Counted from the stretch's first letter, positions 16,565 through 26,175 are shown. The stretch is 64,000 nt of DNA from Sulfurospirillum sp. SCADC (GCF_000743525.1 NZ_JQGK01000016.1:1-64000), one strand, 5' to 3'. Numbers and translations: made by a program. The notes: a model not told the origin generated them from the sequence alone.

Positions 16565-18200
16565 ACGGAACCAATTCACCTTGTTTTAATTTCATCATTT
16601 TTTCTTGTATCTTGCGGATCAAAAACTGCTTTTTATCGTAACTGAGTTCACGCGCGGTTTTGATCTCTTGGAATTTTTCATTGTAGTAATGGTACAAAAA
16701 AGCGACCATCGAGGCAATGAGTGATTTTTCATCGTAAATTTTAATATCTTCCCAAAGCAAAATGCGTCTGAGTTTGGGGTGCTCAAACTGATTTTCCAAC
16801 AGAAGCGTAAACTCTTCGTGATGGGTTTTGAACATCGAACTATCGATGGTGTCGAGCACCGTGTCGATCAGATTGGGCTGGCTGAGGATCGTTTTGATGA
16901 TGGTCAGCTCCAACATGTCTTCAAACACTCGCTCTTTTTTATCGAGACGTTGGGGTTTATGGCTTTGGATTTTGACCAAATTGTGATGCAGTCCTAGTTT
17001 TTCGGAGAGCATGCCTGTGTAACTCTCTTGAATCGCTTGAGGCAGTGTTTTAAGGTAACTCATCGCCTCGGTTAGGGCTTGTTGTTTGGCTAACGGGTCT
17101 TTGAGATTGTACTTTTTGACCATGCGCTCTAGTGCAAATTCGATGAAGGGCTGAGGGGTTCGAAAGAGATGATTGAGCGCGTCCATCAACCCATTTTGCA
17201 CCATATCGGCAGGGTCCATACCATTGCCAAAGAGGACAACGCCTCCTTTAATACCATGCGCACTTAAGAGAAATGAAGCTTTGAGTGCGGCATTAATGCC
17301 TGCATCATCCCCATCGTATGCCACAATTACTTCCGGATCACCCCTTGTGATGAGGGGAACATGCTCGTTCGTAAGGGCGGTTCCAAGCGTTGCCACGGCA
17401 TGCGTAAAGCCTGCTTGATGCAGCATAATGACATCAAGATACCCTTCGGTAATGATGATGGATTTTTTCTTATAAATGCTCTCTTTAGCAAGTTGATAGC
17501 CATAAAGCAGTTGGGATTTGTTAAAGTGTTTGGTTTGAGGCGAATTGACATATTTGGCTGGGTGATTGGAGAGGGTACGTCCGCCAAACCCAACCAATCG
17601 GTTGCTGGGGGAATAGATGGGAAACGTGACACGCTCGATAAAACGCGCATAGGGTTGATTGTTTTCCCCCACACCTGCGACACCGTACTCCATACTTTCA
17701 CTCATCGCGTAGCCTCGACTGCTTAGAAAATCCAGTGTGGCAAAGGAAGCAGGTGCATAGCCGATCTCAAACTTCTCCATGGAGGCTTCGGAAATGCCTC
17801 GTTTTACCAAATACTCTTTGGCAAAAGGTGTTTTGTCTAACTGTTTGACGTAGAAAAGATTGAGCGTTTCCATCAACTTTCGATCCTCTTTTTTCACCCC
17901 GTCACTGGTGGTGTAAGAGAGTGAAAAGTTGACCATATTGGCGAGTTTTTCGATGGTTTCAGGGTAGGAGAGCTTTTCATATTCCATCACAAACTTGATG
18001 CTATCGCCTCCTGCGCCACAGGCAAAACAGTGGTAAATTTGCTTCGAGGGGCTCACCACAAGGCTTGGACTGGTATCGTTGTGAAATGGGCAGACGCACT
18101 TGTAGTTTGCACCATTTTTCTTCAGCTCCAAGTACGAGCCTACGATGTCGACAATATCAAGGCGTTGTTTGAGATTCTCTATGGATGTTTTGTCTATCAT
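16542..18200 (-). CDS. dnaG: DNA primase DnaG, 552 aa
   Basis: The N-terminal zinc-binding domain (about 35-65) has CPFHNDTSPS and HCFACGAGGD. The TOPRIM catalytic core has the Glu of ITEGYLDVIML and the acidic pair in VAYDGDDAG. The C-terminal part is the helicase-interacting region, and overall length is normal for the phylum. It makes RNA primers at the replication fork. Transcribed divergently from the TPR gene at 18266; the PP-loop gene follows with overlap. Confidence 0.97.
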   Translation of the reverse strand: MIDKTSIENLKQRLDIVDIVGSYLELKKNGANYKCVCPFHNDTSPSLVVSPSKQIYHCFACGAGGDSIKFVMEYEKLSYPETIEKLANMVNFSLSYTTSDGVKKEDRKLMETLNLFYVKQLDKTPFAKEYLVKRGISEASMEKFEIGYAPASFATLDFLSSRGYAMSESMEYGVAGVGENNQPYARFIERVTFPIYSPSNRLVGFGGRTLSNHPAKYVNSPQTKHFNKSQLLYGYQLAKESIYKKKSIIITEGYLDVIMLHQAGFTHAVATLGTALTNEHVPLITRGDPEVIVAYDGDDAGINAALKASFLLSAHGIKGGVVLFGNGMDPADMVQNGLMDALNHLFRTPQPFIEFALERMVKKYNLKDPLAKQQALTEAMSYLKTLPQAIQESYTGMLSEKLGLHHNLVKIQSHKPQRLDKKERVFEDMLELTIIKTILSQPNLIDTVLDTIDSSMFKTHHEEFTLLLENQFEHPKLRRILLWEDIKIYDEKSLIASMVAFLYHYYNEKFQEIKTARELSYDKKQFLIRKIQEKMMKLKQGELVPYESISTL

Positions 18201-18222
18201 GACTAAATTATAGCAAGTTTGG

Positions 18223-18228
18223 TATAAT
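18223..18228 (+). promoter_or_regulatory. -10 element TATAAT for the TPR/rnhA/rnc/aroC unit
   Basis: TATAAT lies 38 bases before the TTG start at 18266, in the short gap between dnaG and the TPR gene. No good -35 is seen, which is common for sigma-70 promoters of this phylum. Confidence 0.6.
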
Positions 18229-18265
18229 AGACATCTTTACAAACTTACATGCGAAGGTTTACGTT

Positions 18266-19312
18266 TTGGATAATTTTTTTATAGCGTACCGTGATCCTCT
18301 TTTTGGCGTCATTATCTTGTTTGCGATTGTCTTTGTGATCTCGTTTTCCAACTATTGGTGGGGTGTTTTTAAGAGCAAAGAAGAGAAGCAAAGTATCGAT
18401 AAATTTGTTAAAAAATTTGAAATTGTCACCGATGAAAATGAGTATAAAAAGCTCCTCGAAGACGCTTCCATTCCTCTCGAATCCTTAGCCCTGCTTGCGC
18501 ATGCGTATGGCAAAGGGGGCGATTATGAAAAAGCGATCAACATCTATCTGGTCACGCTCAAACGCGTTAAAGGCAAAGATGAGAAGCAGTACCTTCTCTC
18601 TACGTTGGGCAAAACCTATTTTAAAGCAGGCTTCCTTCGCCGAAGTTCCGAAGTCTTTTTAGAGTCACTGCACCTGCATCCACGCAACGAGGAGTCTCTG
18701 AAGTATTTAACGGTTGCTTACGAGCAACTTCAAGAGTACACCAAAGCCGAAGAGGTGCTAGACTCCTTGGAAGAGTTGGGTGCCAAAGTTGGGGTGCAGC
18801 GAGCCTATTTGAAAGCACTGAGTACGATTAAAGACAGTCGTCTTAAAGAGGGTGAAAAAGTTGAAAAACTGCTCGAACTCTCCGCTACAGCACCTTTTTT
18901 AAAGCGAAAACTGTTTGAATTCATGTTGGAAAACGGCATCAAAATTGAGCAGAACTTTTTTGAAACCTTGCCGTTTCGGGGCATGATGGATCTGTTGTGG
19001 TATGTGGATTTTAGGGTCTACGACATTCTTACATGTAAAGATCCTCTCGTGCAGCAAATCGCGATGGCACGGGGGCTTACACCCTATGTTGAGCCCAAGA
19101 GCGAAGCGCTGTTTGCACTGGATGTTTTAGGTAAACTTCACAGTGTGGGGTATACGAACGCAAGCATCAGTTTTGAGTACCTCTGCTTTGAATGCAAACA
19201 CGTTTTCCCGATTCATTTTTACAGGTGTCCGCACTGCCAAAGCATCGATACCGTAACGATTCAAACCAACCTGATTAAAGCGGATCATGAAGAAAATATC
19301 TCTTTTCTGTGA
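18266..19312 (+). CDS. Membrane-anchored TPR protein with C-terminal zinc ribbon (LapB-like), 348 aa
   Basis: One N-terminal transmembrane helix (about 12-32) anchors it with the bulk in the cytoplasm. TPR repeats fill about 70-220. The C-terminus has two Cys pairs, CFECKHVF and CPHCQSID, forming a rubredoxin-like zinc ribbon. This order of anchor, TPR and ribbon is that of LapB/YciM, which controls LpxC turnover and LPS assembly in enterobacteria; that function here is only inference. It starts at TTG, shortly after GAAGG. The 3' end overlaps rnhA by 26 bases. Confidence 0.75.
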   Translation: MDNFFIAYRDPLFGVIILFAIVFVISFSNYWWGVFKSKEEKQSIDKFVKKFEIVTDENEYKKLLEDASIPLESLALLAHAYGKGGDYEKAINIYLVTLKRVKGKDEKQYLLSTLGKTYFKAGFLRRSSEVFLESLHLHPRNEESLKYLTVAYEQLQEYTKAEEVLDSLEELGAKVGVQRAYLKALSTIKDSRLKEGEKVEKLLELSATAPFLKRKLFEFMLENGIKIEQNFFETLPFRGMMDLLWYVDFRVYDILTCKDPLVQQIAMARGLTPYVEPKSEALFALDVLGKLHSVGYTNASISFEYLCFECKHVFPIHFYRCPHCQSIDTVTIQTNLIKADHEENISFL

Positions 19313-19718
19313 TGGTTCCTCCTTAGGCAATCCTGGGGCGGGTGGGTATTGCGCGATTTTACGGTTTGGCACGAGCGAGCGCATCGTCAGTGGCGGAATG
19401 GCAAACGCTACGAACAATCAGATGGAACTTTTGGCGGTCATCGAAGGCTTGGCGGCGCTTAAAGAGCCGTGCGATGTGACACTCATTAGCGATTCGAGTT
19501 ATGTCATTAAAGGGATTAACGAGTGGCTTGAGGGGTGGAGGCGCAAAAACTTTGCGAAGGTGAAAAACCCTGAATTGTGGCAACGTTATCTTGATGTCTC
19601 TAAAACGCATAAAGTGCGTGGCATTTGGGTTAGAGGACACGACGGGCACACTGAAAATGAGATGTGCGATAAAATCGCCAAAGAAGAAGCAACCAAAATT
19701 AAATTGATGGAGTCATAA
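19287..19718 (+). CDS. rnhA: Ribonuclease HI, 143 aa
   Basis: It degrades the RNA strand of RNA-DNA hybrids. Catalytic acids are seen in [12 protein letters not shown] (Asp), [11 protein letters not shown] (Glu), LISDSSYV (Asp) and NEMCDKIA (Asp). RGHDGH carries the mobile active-site His. Length is normal. It overlaps the TPR gene upstream and precedes rnc by 2 bases. Confidence 0.96.
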   Translation: MKKISLFCDGSSLGNPGAGGYCAILRFGTSERIVSGGMANATNNQMELLAVIEGLAALKEPCDVTLISDSSYVIKGINEWLEGWRRKNFAKVKNPELWQRYLDVSKTHKVRGIWVRGHDGHTENEMCDKIAKEEATKIKLMES

Positions 19719-19720
19719 TT

Positions 19721-20404
19721 ATGCAAAAAAGATTAGAAGCGATACAGAAGCGCTTGGGTTATCAGTTTAGGGATCAAAACCTGATAATCGAGGCACTGAC
19801 ACACAAAAGTTCCAAACAACCCTACAACAACGAGCGCCTTGAATTTTTAGGTGACGCCGTGCTCGATCTCATCGTGGGTGAGTATTTGTACCACGAATTC
19901 ACTGAAGTGGCGGAGGGCGAACTCTCCAAACTGCGCGCTTCCTTGGTGAATGAAAAAAGTTTTGAGAAGCTTGCACGACTGCTGCATTTGGGCGAATACA
20001 TCTACATCTCTTTAGCCGAAGAGAACAACAATGGACGTGAAAAACCCTCTTTGCTCTCCAACGCATTTGAAGCGATCATCGGCGCTCTTTACCTTGAAGC
20101 AGGGCTTGAAAAAGCGAGGGATTTGGCGGTGGCCCTTTTGGAAGAGGCATACCCCAAAATCGATATGGACGCCATTTTTAGAGACCATAAAACCACGCTT
20201 CAAGAGCTTACGCAAGCCCATTTTGGCATGACGCCAGAGTACCGTTTGGTGCGCTCTTTTGGACCGGATCATAAAAAAGAGTTTGAGATCGCCGTGAGTG
20301 TGAGAGGTCGTGATCTCTCCATCGCGAGTGGCAAAAGTAAAAAAGAGGCGCAACAAAAAGCGGCGATGTTGGCGTTGGAGATTTTGAAAAAGGAAACGCG
20401 ATGA
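19721..20404 (+). CDS. rnc: Ribonuclease III, 227 aa
   Basis: The RNase III domain has the signature [14 protein letters not shown] (about 38-51), with catalytic Glu/Asp and a second acidic cluster in [17 protein letters not shown]-terminal double-stranded RNA-binding domain starts near 155 and ends [16 protein letters not shown]. It processes rRNA precursors and other duplex RNA. Clustered with rnhA, and overlapping aroC by 4 bases. Confidence 0.97.
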   Translation: MQKRLEAIQKRLGYQFRDQNLIIEALTHKSSKQPYNNERLEFLGDAVLDLIVGEYLYHEFTEVAEGELSKLRASLVNEKSFEKLARLLHLGEYIYISLAEENNNGREKPSLLSNAFEAIIGALYLEAGLEKARDLAVALLEEAYPKIDMDAIFRDHKTTLQELTQAHFGMTPEYRLVRSFGPDHKKEFEIAVSVRGRDLSIASGKSKKEAQQKAAMLALEILKKETR

Positions 20405-21474
20405 ACACCTTTGGCAAGCGTTTTTGTTTTACAACCTTTGGTGAGTCGCATGGAAAGGCGATTGGATGTGTGATCGATGGCGTTCCTGCAGGGTTAGCCA
20501 TCGATGAGGCGTTTATTCAAAGTGAGTTAGATCGTCGCAAACCGGGGCAAAATAAGTTTGCTACCGCCCGTAAAGAGGGCGATCAAATCGAGATCTTAAG
20601 CGGTGTTTTTGAAGGGCTTAGTACGGGCACACCCATCGCGATGGTCATTTTCAACGAAAACCAAAAAAGCGGTGATTACGAGAGTGTCAAAGACCTTTTT
20701 CGCCCAGGGCATGCTGATTTTACCTATTTTCACAAATACGGCATTCGAGATTACCGTGGTGGTGGACGTAGTAGTGCCAGAGAAACGGCAGCGCGTGTAG
20801 CCGCAGGTGCGATTGCCAAATTGCTTTTAAAGGCTTTACATGTAAAGGTTCAAAGCGGCATTTGTGCCATTGGTGGCATTGAAGCCAAAAATTATGATTT
20901 TGCACGTGTCAGTCAAAGTGAGATTTATGCGCTTGATGCCAGTGTCGAAGAGGCGCAAAAGGCGGCGATTTTAGAGGCTAAAAATGCGCATGATTCTGTG
21001 GGTGGCGTCGCATTGGTGCAGGTCATTGGCGCTCCTGTTGGATTGGGTGAGCCGATTTATTATAAACTTGATGCTCTTTTGGCGGAAGCGATGATGGGTA
21101 TTAACGGCGTTAAAGGCGTGGAGATCGGTGAAGGGTTTAGCGCTTCAACACTCAGAGGCTCAGCCAACAACGATGCGATCACACAAGAGGGTTTTGCCAC
21201 CAACCACAGCGGCGGCATTTTGGGCGGTATGAGCAATGGCGATGCCATTACATGTAAAGTCTATTTTAAACCCACACCGTCTATTTTTATCGCCCAAGAG
21301 ACGATTGATACCAAAGGCAATGCGCTTACATGTAACCTCAAAGGAAGGCACGATCCGTGCATCGCAGTACGTGGGAGTGTCGTGGCAGAATCCATGGCGG
21401 CTTTGGTCATCGCTGATCTGCTTTTATTAAATCTTGGATCGAATATCGAACAGATCAAACGCGTTTACATGTAA
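20401..21474 (+). CDS. aroC: Chorismate synthase, 357 aa
   Basis: It makes chorismate from EPSP using reduced FMN, the last common step of aromatic synthesis. All three family signatures are visible: [14 protein letters not shown], the region [19 protein letters not shown], and [10 protein letters not shown]. Full length. Three palindrome sites lie inside the gene, plus one at the very end that supplies its last codons and stop. Confidence 0.97.
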   Translation: MNTFGKRFCFTTFGESHGKAIGCVIDGVPAGLAIDEAFIQSELDRRKPGQNKFATARKEGDQIEILSGVFEGLSTGTPIAMVIFNENQKSGDYESVKDLFRPGHADFTYFHKYGIRDYRGGGRSSARETAARVAAGAIAKLLLKALHVKVQSGICAIGGIEAKNYDFARVSQSEIYALDASVEEAQKAAILEAKNAHDSVGGVALVQVIGAPVGLGEPIYYKLDALLAEAMMGINGVKGVEIGEGFSASTLRGSANNDAITQEGFATNHSGGILGGMSNGDAITCKVYFKPTPSIFIAQETIDTKGNALTCNLKGRHDPCIAVRGSVVAESMAALVIADLLLLNLGSNIEQIKRVYM

Positions 21475-21475
21475 A
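21464..21475. repeat. Palindrome TTTACATGTAAA forming the aroC stop
   Basis: Read in the one frame that contains a stop (TAC ATG TAA), the motif encodes the final Tyr-Met and the TAA of aroC. Within coding DNA this frame can occur only at a gene end. Confidence 0.85.
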
Positions 21476-21481
21476 GAAGGA

Positions 21482-21502
21482 GTGGCTACGCAATGTAGCC
21501 AC
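21482..21502. terminator. Hairpin between convergent aroC and feoB
   Basis: A perfect 8-bp stem (GTGGCTAC/GTAGCCAC) with the 5-nt loop GCAAT lies between the aroC stop and the feoB stop. No strong T-run follows on either side, so the terminator call is moderate. Confidence 0.5.
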
Positions 21503-21508
21503 ATGCTC

Positions 21509-23731
21509 TTATGTGAAGAGTAATAACGTACGATAAGTAATAAACGCCAATACCCACGCAGTGATAAAGGTAAAGAGCACTAAATAAACCGTGTATTTGA
21601 GACTCTCTGCCTCTTTATAAAAGACGGCAGTTGCAGCAAGGCATGGTAGATAGATCATAACAAAGACGATAAATGCCATTGCGGATGCAAAGTTCATATT
21701 TGAAGCGATAATCTCGCGAAGGGAATTGTCTTCTTCTGTCACTTCATCGCCCAAGGAGTAGAGCACGCCCAGCGTTGAGACGATGACCTCTTTGGCGGCC
21801 AATCCACTAATCGTAGCAACCCCCATCTTCCAGTCAAAACCAAGCGGTGCAAAAAATGGTTCAACCACTTTTCCCATCAATCCAAGGTAGGTATTTTCCA
21901 TCAATTTTTCATGTTTTTCATTTTCAAGAGCGGCAATCGTATCTTCGAGGGAACCTGAATCTTGAGCACTCAGCTCAGCGGTTGTCTCTTCCGTAGGTTT
22001 CGTTTCCTCGGTTGCCTCTTTGTTTGGCGCTACCGTTTCAGCGGAAGCGGCATCATCCAGTTGTGCTTGAAGCGCTTCGATCTTGGTTGTATACTCCTCT
22101 TCGATCAGACTATTTTGAGGGTAAGAGCTGATAAACCAGATGAGCATGGACGCCAAAAGAATGAACGTTCCCGCTTTTTTGATGTACATCGCAGACTTCG
22201 AGTAGACCACGAACCAGAGCAGTTTGAGGCTTGGAAGACGGTATTTTGGCATCTCCATAACAAACGGCTCATCTTCACCTTTAAACGCAGTGACACGTAA
22301 AATTTTAGCCGCGATAAGCCCTAAGAGTGCACCTGTAATGTAAATGCCAAAAAGCACATTGCCTGCCATCTCTTCTTCAAAGAAAGCCCCTGAAAAAAGG
22401 ACAAACACAGGAAGACGTGCGCCACAACTCATAAAACCGATGATAAACATCGTCAGCAGTCGGTCTTTTTTGTTTTTAAGCGTACGTGCTGCCATATACG
22501 CAGGTACAGAACATCCAAAACCGGTGACGAGCGGAACAAAGCTTTTACCGTGAAGTCCAAATTTATGGAAGAAGCCATCGAGTAAGAACGCGGCTCTTGA
22601 CATATAGCCGGTGGTTTCCAAAAGCGCTATGCCTAAGAAAAGGATCATAATGTTTGGTAAAAACATAATAACACTGCCTACACCTGCGATGATACCATCC
22701 ACAATCAGTGATTTGAGTGCTTCATTGCTGATCGTCTCTCCCACGGTATCACCCAACCAGCCAAAGCTATCTTCGATCCATCCCATAGGGATTTCACCGA
22801 GGCTAAAGGTGAGTTGAAACAGTCCCCACATGAGGAAGATAAAGATAGGAATTCCAAAGAGTTTGTGAATTAAAACGGCATCAATAGCTTGGGTAAAATT
22901 TTTACTTTTAGCGTTGGTCACACGGAGCACTTCGGCACATAACCCTGTGGAAAATGCGCTGTGTTGGCGGTTGATGACCTCTTCGATCTCTTCGCATTGG
23001 CAGTACATGTAAACATGGCCTAGCGCGTTGTTGAGAATTGGCTGAAGCTCAACGTAGAGCGGATGTTCGTGCATGTACGCATACATCTCTTTTTTCTGCC
23101 ACAAAAGCCCAACGGCAATTTGGCGGTTTGTCAGTGCATTGGTTGCGTGAAAATGTTTGTCATCTAAAAATTTCACGATGGTTTGTAACTGCTCTTCGAC
23201 TTCATCGCTGTAGATCATTTTAGGCGCAACGAGGGGATTTTTGTTTACATGTAAAATCTTCTCTACCAAAAGATCAATGTTGGTTTTGGTTTTGGAAGAG
23301 ACGCGAATACATGGGATAGAGAGGATTTTGCTCATCGCATCGGCGTTGATGTCAATCCCTTCTTTGATCGCTTCATCGTCCATATTAAGAGCAATGATCA
23401 TCTTCTTTTGAAGTTCCATGAGTTCCGTGGTGAGCATTAAATTGCGCTCTAAATTGGTAGAATCGAGGACATTTAAGATCAGGTCGTATTCGGCTGTGAG
23501 CAAAAAGTCTTTGGTCACTTTCTCATCGGCGGAGAAATCTTCAAGTGAATAAAGACCAGGAAGGTCGATAAATTCGATTGAAAAATCCTCGGTACTGAGA
23601 TGCGCGGTTGCTTTTTCAACGGTCACGCCTGCAAAGTTTCCGATTTTAAGATTGGAGCCACTGATGGCATTGGCAAGGTGACTTTTGCCGACATTGGGTT
23701 GTCCGACAAGGGCAATAACAATTTTTTTCAT
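21509..23731 (-). CDS. feoB: Ferrous iron transporter FeoB, 740 aa
   Basis: The N-terminal G domain has G1 GQPNVGKS (8-15), G3 DLPGLYSL and G4 NMDD. A cytoplasmic helical domain follows, then membrane Gate domains with multiple helices (from about 290, including GCSVPAYMAARTL). An insert of about 60 residues rich in Glu, Thr and Ala lies between membrane segments (about 575-640), longer than in many FeoB proteins. It imports Fe2+ across the inner membrane. It directly follows feoA, with stop and start sharing one base. With the p19 system next door broken, this is the intact iron importer of the region. Confidence 0.97.
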   Translation of the reverse strand: MKKIVIALVGQPNVGKSHLANAISGSNLKIGNFAGVTVEKATAHLSTEDFSIEFIDLPGLYSLEDFSADEKVTKDFLLTAEYDLILNVLDSTNLERNLMLTTELMELQKKMIIALNMDDEAIKEGIDINADAMSKILSIPCIRVSSKTKTNIDLLVEKILHVNKNPLVAPKMIYSDEVEEQLQTIVKFLDDKHFHATNALTNRQIAVGLLWQKKEMYAYMHEHPLYVELQPILNNALGHVYMYCQCEEIEEVINRQHSAFSTGLCAEVLRVTNAKSKNFTQAIDAVLIHKLFGIPIFIFLMWGLFQLTFSLGEIPMGWIEDSFGWLGDTVGETISNEALKSLIVDGIIAGVGSVIMFLPNIMILFLGIALLETTGYMSRAAFLLDGFFHKFGLHGKSFVPLVTGFGCSVPAYMAARTLKNKKDRLLTMFIIGFMSCGARLPVFVLFSGAFFEEEMAGNVLFGIYITGALLGLIAAKILRVTAFKGEDEPFVMEMPKYRLPSLKLLWFVVYSKSAMYIKKAGTFILLASMLIWFISSYPQNSLIEEEYTTKIEALQAQLDDAASAETVAPNKEATEETKPTEETTAELSAQDSGSLEDTIAALENEKHEKLMENTYLGLMGKVVEPFFAPLGFDWKMGVATISGLAAKEVIVSTLGVLYSLGDEVTEEDNSLREIIASNMNFASAMAFIVFVMIYLPCLAATAVFYKEAESLKYTVYLVLFTFITAWVLAFITYRTLLLFT

Positions 23732-23961
23732 TAGGCGACCTCGACTTCGATGAGTTTTGCTTCATCGAAACGAAGCGCTACTGCGCTAAAGCCAAGAGTA
23801 ATTTTAATCGTATTTTTTTGAAGGCTTGTCTCGACGACTTCGACCTCTTTACCTACACCAAGACCTAGGGAAAAGAGGCGTTTTTTCAACGAATGTTGTG
23901 CGTATATATGGGTGATATGCGCTTTTTGATTTTTAGTGATTTGAGATAAATCCATAAGCAT
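23731..23961 (-). CDS. feoA: FeoA, SH3-like partner of FeoB, 76 aa
   Basis: A single FeoA domain of usual length with the hydrophobic beta pattern and GLGVGKEVEVVE in the middle. It binds the cytoplasmic part of FeoB and is needed for iron uptake in studied species. GGAATGC-type spacing with AAAGGAA precedes the ATG at 23961. It forms a two-gene unit with feoB. Confidence 0.93.
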   Translation of the reverse strand: MLMDLSQITKNQKAHITHIYAQHSLKKRLFSLGLGVGKEVEVVETSLQKNTIKITLGFSAVALRFDEAKLIEVEVA

Positions 23962-23991
23962 TCCTTTCTAAATCCAATTTCATAAGAGCGC

Positions 23992-24018
23992 ATTATATAG
24001 ACAGTAACCTTATGTCTA
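23992..24018 (-). promoter_or_regulatory. feoAB promoter with candidate operator
   Basis: On the minus strand TATAAT (23992-23997) lies about 30 bases before feoA. Directly upstream is an inverted repeat TAGACA...TGTCTA (23998-24003 and 24013-24018, 9-nt spacer), placed where a repressor would block RNA polymerase. AT-rich DNA at 24020-24050 could hold a Fur site, but I cannot assign one firmly. Confidence 0.45.
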
Positions 24019-24071
24019 AATAAAAACGATTATTAAAATATAAATAAAATGGAACTGCTTTCTCGATGCAG

Positions 24072-24432
24072 TTATAACGTGAGGTGTCGTTTAGCCGTAA
24101 TGTCAATATCATCTTTTAAAAGCGGATAGTGAAATTTGGACTGCGCTTCAAACGCGGCGATTTTACTCGTATCGTCGATGGAATTGATGGCAATAATGGC
24201 AAGCGTATCGGGATATTGCTCTTGCATGCGATCCAAAAGTGGCACCGCTTCGGTACACGAAACGCAGCACCACGATTTTACCTGCGTACTGCGCTAAATG
24301 AATGTCATCACCATTCAAGGTTTTGGCGGAGAGTTCAGGTGCTTGGGCATTCATCTTCGCTTTTTGAGGCACGGCGTTGCAGCCATGCAAAAGTAGTGCG
24401 AAAAAAAGCAAGGCAATCAAAACATTACGCAT
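24072..24432 (-). pseudogene. TlpA/ResA-like thioredoxin lipoprotein, frameshifted
   Basis: The start MRNVLIALLFFALLLHGCN gives a signal peptide with lipobox LHGC, followed by a normal TlpA start (APELSAKTLNGDDIHLAQYAGKIVVLRF). The frame then runs into unrelated residues and stops early. The matching C-terminal half continues in another frame: WCCVSC, then TEAVPLLDRMQEQYPD, and onward to TAA at 24072-24074. A deletion of about 20 bp between two short TGCGTTTC-type repeats would explain both halves and would remove the start of the CxxC active site. In Campylobacter such genes end the p19 cluster. Overlaps the chimera upstream. Confidence 0.75.
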
Positions 24433-24742
24433 GAGGTGCCTCTTCCATTTTGCCATGACGAAGGTGGATGATGCGATCCGCATAACGCCCAAGTTCAGGA
24501 TTATGGGTGATCAGAATGATTGTTTTGCCTTCGATCTCGATACCAAGTGCTCCACCTTTGGGCAAAACAATGATGTTGGAGCCGTAACTGCGAAGCTCAA
24601 GTGCGACCTTATCGCCAATACCAAGCGTAATGTTGAGCATTGAAGCAACCAGTATGGAGACTAAAAAGATGGTCAAAAAGGCGAGCATCTTTTGGGTTTT
24701 ATTGCCCCAGAGGGCACTTTTAAGGAGTGTGTATTCCATCAT
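24425..24742 (-). pseudogene. Chimeric remnant: ABC permease N-terminus joined to ABC ATPase C-terminus
   Basis: About 105 codons remain. The first 65 residues (MMEYTLLKSALWGNKTQK, then a membrane helix and RSYGSNIIVLPKGGAL) are the beginning of a MacB/FtsX-type permease. After GIEIEGKT the reading becomes IILITHNPELGRYADRIIHL, the H-loop and C-terminus of an ABC ATPase. The rest of the first permease, the second permease and most of the ATPase, expected here by comparison with the Campylobacter p19 cluster, are missing. A single in-frame internal deletion is the simplest cause. The start overlaps the TGA of the DUF2318 gene. Confidence 0.8.
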
Positions 24743-26151
24743 TTGTTCACGTCTCCTAACGCTTGGTAGCCTTGTGCTCTCCAATGCGATTCACTGGCGG
24801 TATCCACGTAGCGCTCAGGGTTTTCTTTAAATTTTTCATACGTGTCACTGTTTTCAAAGTAGTACGTTTTTCCACCAAAGACGTAGGTTTTTAGTGCTTT
24901 GAGGTTAATCAGTTTCGCGCCACTCACAGGATCGGTGACCGTTTTTTCGACAACCTCAGAGAAGTAGTTCACCCCTTTGAGAATCGTCTCAAGTTTGAAT
25001 GTGATCTCTTTGCCATCAAAATGATAGGGGAAAGGAATGGGGTTGCAGCCACCCTCTTTACCGACGGATGGGATAAAAATACGTACATTGCACGCGATAC
25101 AAATGAGTTCATCGCCTTTTTTAACATAGCCCATATCGCCGCAAATCATACACGCGTCAAACACCGCAACGGGCGCGTCTTTGTCTTTGTAACGGTTGAG
25201 TAAAAAGAAGCGAATTTTATTGCCCTCGTCGGTAATGTAGGCAAAACGGTGCAGGTCGTTGTCGCGCAACAGCTCCATCGGGATTTTAAATTCACCGTTT
25301 ACGGGCTCTAAAATCGTCGGTGTCGAAATGGTTGGCGGACGTGAAGCGACCAAATCGTAATAGAGTAAAAATGTACTCATGGTAAGCACGATAAGCATGT
25401 TACATGTAAAGATTTTTTGCAGATGGGATCTTCTTGCACGAATGCGCCTAGAGGCGATGACGCCCACTGCTTCTTTACGCTCTTTAGGCGGTTGTTGGCG
25501 CAGAAAAAGAGCGCTTAAGCCAATGACGAGGGCAAGGTAAAGGTAGGTAAAAAATGACGAGTAGTGCAACACTTTAGCCACTGCGGAGAGAAGCCATGTG
25601 GAAGTTGGGAGCAGACCCAAACGCATTAAGGCTATACCCAGTTCGCCCAAAACAGTGACCAGCAAAAAAAGTGTGGTCAATGCAATGGCAACATTTCGAA
25701 CGCTAGGGCTGAGCGTTTCCGTGACCTTTGCCATAAGCCAGTAAAGCAGCAAAAGCAACCCTGCGCTCAAGACCACAATGCCCAAAGAGACGATGGAAAG
25801 CGTGTCTAAAAGCGCACCCTTCAGCAGTGGAAAATCGCGACTCAGTGTGCCATACTCGATGCCAAAAGAGATCGCAAGCAGTGCCATGAGCGCCAGTTTG
25901 AGGCTCTTAAAAGGAAGCAGACACACTGCCCAGCCCAGAAGCAATAAAACGGCGATAACACCGTTGGCATAAAGCTTGAGTGTGGTATCCCAAAGGTAGA
26001 GATTGGCAAATTCAAAGAGGCCAATTCCTATCCAAATACCGATAAAAGAGGCTAAAAAAGTGGCTTTGAGGCTCGGGTGTTTGCTCCATAAAGCGCTCAA
26101 AAGCGTCAAGCCCAGTAATGCTTGCATCACGTGGATAAAATAAATTGACAT
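24739..26151 (-). CDS. DUF2318 membrane protein of the P19/FTR1 iron system, 470 aa
   Basis: Roughly eight membrane helices fill residues 1-215, with another near 250-268. The C-terminal domain outside the helices has two Cys pairs, CMICGDMGY and CIACNVRIF, typical of DUF2318, and ends with a YHS-like segment (TYVFGGKTYYFENSDTYEKF). The equivalent in Campylobacter (Cj1660) lies between p19 and ABC genes and is thought to serve electron or metal transfer for periplasmic iron handling. The frame is intact although both neighbours are broken. A palindrome core (25400-25409) encodes part of the linker helix. Confidence 0.85.
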   Translation of the reverse strand: MSIYFIHVMQALLGLTLLSALWSKHPSLKATFLASFIGIWIGIGLFEFANLYLWDTTLKLYANGVIAVLLLLGWAVCLLPFKSLKLALMALLAISFGIEYGTLSRDFPLLKGALLDTLSIVSLGIVVLSAGLLLLLYWLMAKVTETLSPSVRNVAIALTTLFLLVTVLGELGIALMRLGLLPTSTWLLSAVAKVLHYSSFFTYLYLALVIGLSALFLRQQPPKERKEAVGVIASRRIRARRSHLQKIFTCNMLIVLTMSTFLLYYDLVASRPPTISTPTILEPVNGEFKIPMELLRDNDLHRFAYITDEGNKIRFFLLNRYKDKDAPVAVFDACMICGDMGYVKKGDELICIACNVRIFIPSVGKEGGCNPIPFPYHFDGKEITFKLETILKGVNYFSEVVEKTVTDPVSGAKLINLKALKTYVFGGKTYYFENSDTYEKFKENPERYVDTASESHWRAQGYQALGDVNK

Positions 26152-26175
26152 TGCGTCGTGTCCTTCAACAAAAAC

